From Gautieria morchelliformis (lineage: Eukaryota; Basidiomycota; Agaricomycetes; Gomphales; Gomphaceae), in assembly GCA_015179125.1 (NCBI GenBank), contig WHVA01000164.1, positions 148,886-212,885 on the forward strand: a DNA stretch of 64,000 nucleotides, read 5' to 3'. The notes beneath the pieces are model-generated. The model saw only the letters and a list, made by a program, of their open reading frames with translations. It was not told the DNA's origin and did no database searches. A program made the position numbers and the translations under genes. Below, piece by piece: positions 63,125-64,000 of this stretch. Every line of letters begins with the position of its first letter. The first letter of the stretch is position 1.

Positions 63125-63989
63125 TCACGTGGTCTGCACGTGACAGACGCGTCTAGCGGCGTCTGGGGAGGTCGCGTGGCTTGCCCACCCCCGAAGCTCT
63201 AGATAGCTATCTAGGGCTTCAAGGTCCTTGCAGGATGACATGGGTTCCCATGTCACGTCGCCTAGGGTCCAACGACCTGGAACTCCAGGTCCGTCGAGTT
63301 TATCCATCGATGTGCGATAATCTCATCTATGAGCCACTCCTTGTCGTCATTTGCTCCGAAGTCATAAAAGGACTTGGCCTCACGACGAGGGAACAATTCG
63401 TCGTTGTTAGCCTCGTAGCGCCGTACGAGGCTGGAATGGAAGATCGGTGAAATGCAACGGCTTTTCAGTTCGTCGGGAAGATCAAGGGTCACCGTCGAGG
63501 CGTCGTTGTGAGCCTCGACGACGCGGTATGGTCCAATGTACCGCGGGACTAGCTTTCTGGCTCTGCCTTTTGGAGAGTTAGGTTTTGTGTCGAAAGGTAG
63601 ACGCGGTCGTTGGCCGCGTACCTGTCGCTCGCCATACGTTTCTTATTTGCGTGAAACGTTTGCGTCACTCGATGCTCTATGATTGCATCGTGTGCCGCCA
63701 TCAGGTTCCATTTTGCCTGATGTGCGAACCGGGCCACCCCCTTGAACGGGGTGTCCGCGGCTATGGGGAGGTCTATCCGCGGCATATAGCGTGGTCAGCT
63801 CGAAAGGTGAACCCTGTGGTCGCGACGTTGCTGTTGAGGCGACCTCAACCATGGGCATTTCACTGCCCAATCCTTCTGATCGTCTCTGACGACCGCGCGC
63901 AATATCTGGCCGATCGAGCGGTTTGCCCGCTCGGTTGCTCCATCCGTTTGTGGATGGAAGGCAGTTGACATGAGGAGCTTAGTCCCCAT
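63125..63989 (-). pseudogene. Gypsy J integrase C-terminal part and chromodomain
   Basis: Integrase end with catalytic Glu ([20 protein letters not shown]), then MPRIDLPIAADTPFKGVARF, HANKKRMASDRYAANDRVYL and an SH3-like segment (VTLDLPDELKSRCISPIFHS). Chromodomain: EWLIDEIIAHRWINSTDLEF, WTLGDVTWEPMSSCKDLEAL, YLELRG. Frame changes occur near 63830, 63545 and 63290. The upstream catalytic Asp residues lie beyond the window edge. Confidence 0.82.
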
Positions 63990-64000
63990 GAGTCGCTGGA

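Larger units (their letters stand above)
60907..64000 (-). mobile_element. Ty3/gypsy chromovirus element J, 3' part, runs off the window
   Basis: On the minus strand from the right edge: integrase core end, chromodomain, a long extra gene with coiled coil, a purine tract AGAGGGGGAGGG, then a short LTR. The 5' LTR, gag and RT lie right of the window. Frame changes are frequent. The family differs from gypsy A and I in sequence and LTR size. Confidence 0.82.

Noticed and set aside
1..64000. tRNA or rRNA genes
   Set aside because: I looked for B-box-like GGTTCGAATCC and conserved rRNA stretches and saw none that fold into a plausible tRNA. A dedicated tRNA scan would be decisive.

Overview
This window looks like a transposon-packed, gene-poor stretch of an Agaricomycete (mushroom-forming basidiomycete) genome. 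The evidence is short GT-AG introns of about 46-63 nt, an aryl-alcohol dehydrogenase gene typical of wood and litter decayers, a Plavaka-type transposase, a fungal NACHT-ankyrin NLR with near-identical 33-residue repeats, and Ty3/gypsy, Ty1/copia and Tad-like LINE elements nested in one another. I do not try to name the species. Families are recognised from protein motifs and remembered family patterns; no database search was possible.

Layout. 0-15.6 kb: a minus-strand LINE (ORF1, endonuclease, C-terminal zinc motif, 76-bp 5' monomers) lacks its reverse transcriptase and is cut by a 10.5-kb minus-strand gypsy element (A, 459-10934, duplication ATCAG). Gypsy A holds three first-level LTR insertions, one of them itself split by a further solo LTR, all with matching 5-bp duplications. 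It also carries a spliced gene on the opposite strand. 16.0-17.6 kb: the one apparently intact host metabolic gene, a seven-exon aldo-keto reductase with a 9-nt micro-exon. 18.3-24.25 kb: a long fold-back repeat, a gypsy integrase fragment, a decayed transposon-associated protein gene and a gypsy gag fragment. 24.25-29.49 kb: a young copia element (C) with 488-bp LTRs but mismatched flanks. 29.9-44.0 kb: one NLR pseudogene (minus) spread over 14 kb by an 8.8-kb copia element (E) landing just after Walker B and a 1.4-kb LTR-gag-LTR element (F) in the N-terminal exon. Copia E itself contains a solo LTR with another solo LTR inside it, and a 2.5-kb LTR element (G) whose only large ORF encodes a C2H2-finger protein. 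45.2-50.5 kb: an AT-richer island with an apparently intact 12-exon Plavaka transposase and a BTB-domain gene broken by a 16-bp tandem duplication. 50.8-53.7 kb: a solo LTR and a serine carboxypeptidase remnant. 53.7-60.3 kb: gypsy element I, nearly complete. 60.9-64.0 kb: the 3' part of gypsy J with a 126-bp LTR, running off the window.

How it fits together. Except for the aldo-keto reductase, and possibly the Plavaka gene, everything coding is a mobile element or a host gene being destroyed by them. Recurrent TGA codons where the family has Arg suggest CpG decay. The least ordinary items are the extra genes carried by three different gypsy elements between chromodomain and 3' LTR (one antisense and spliced, two sense), the pol-less LTR elements F and G, hairpins conserved inside copia LTRs, and the dismantled NLR.
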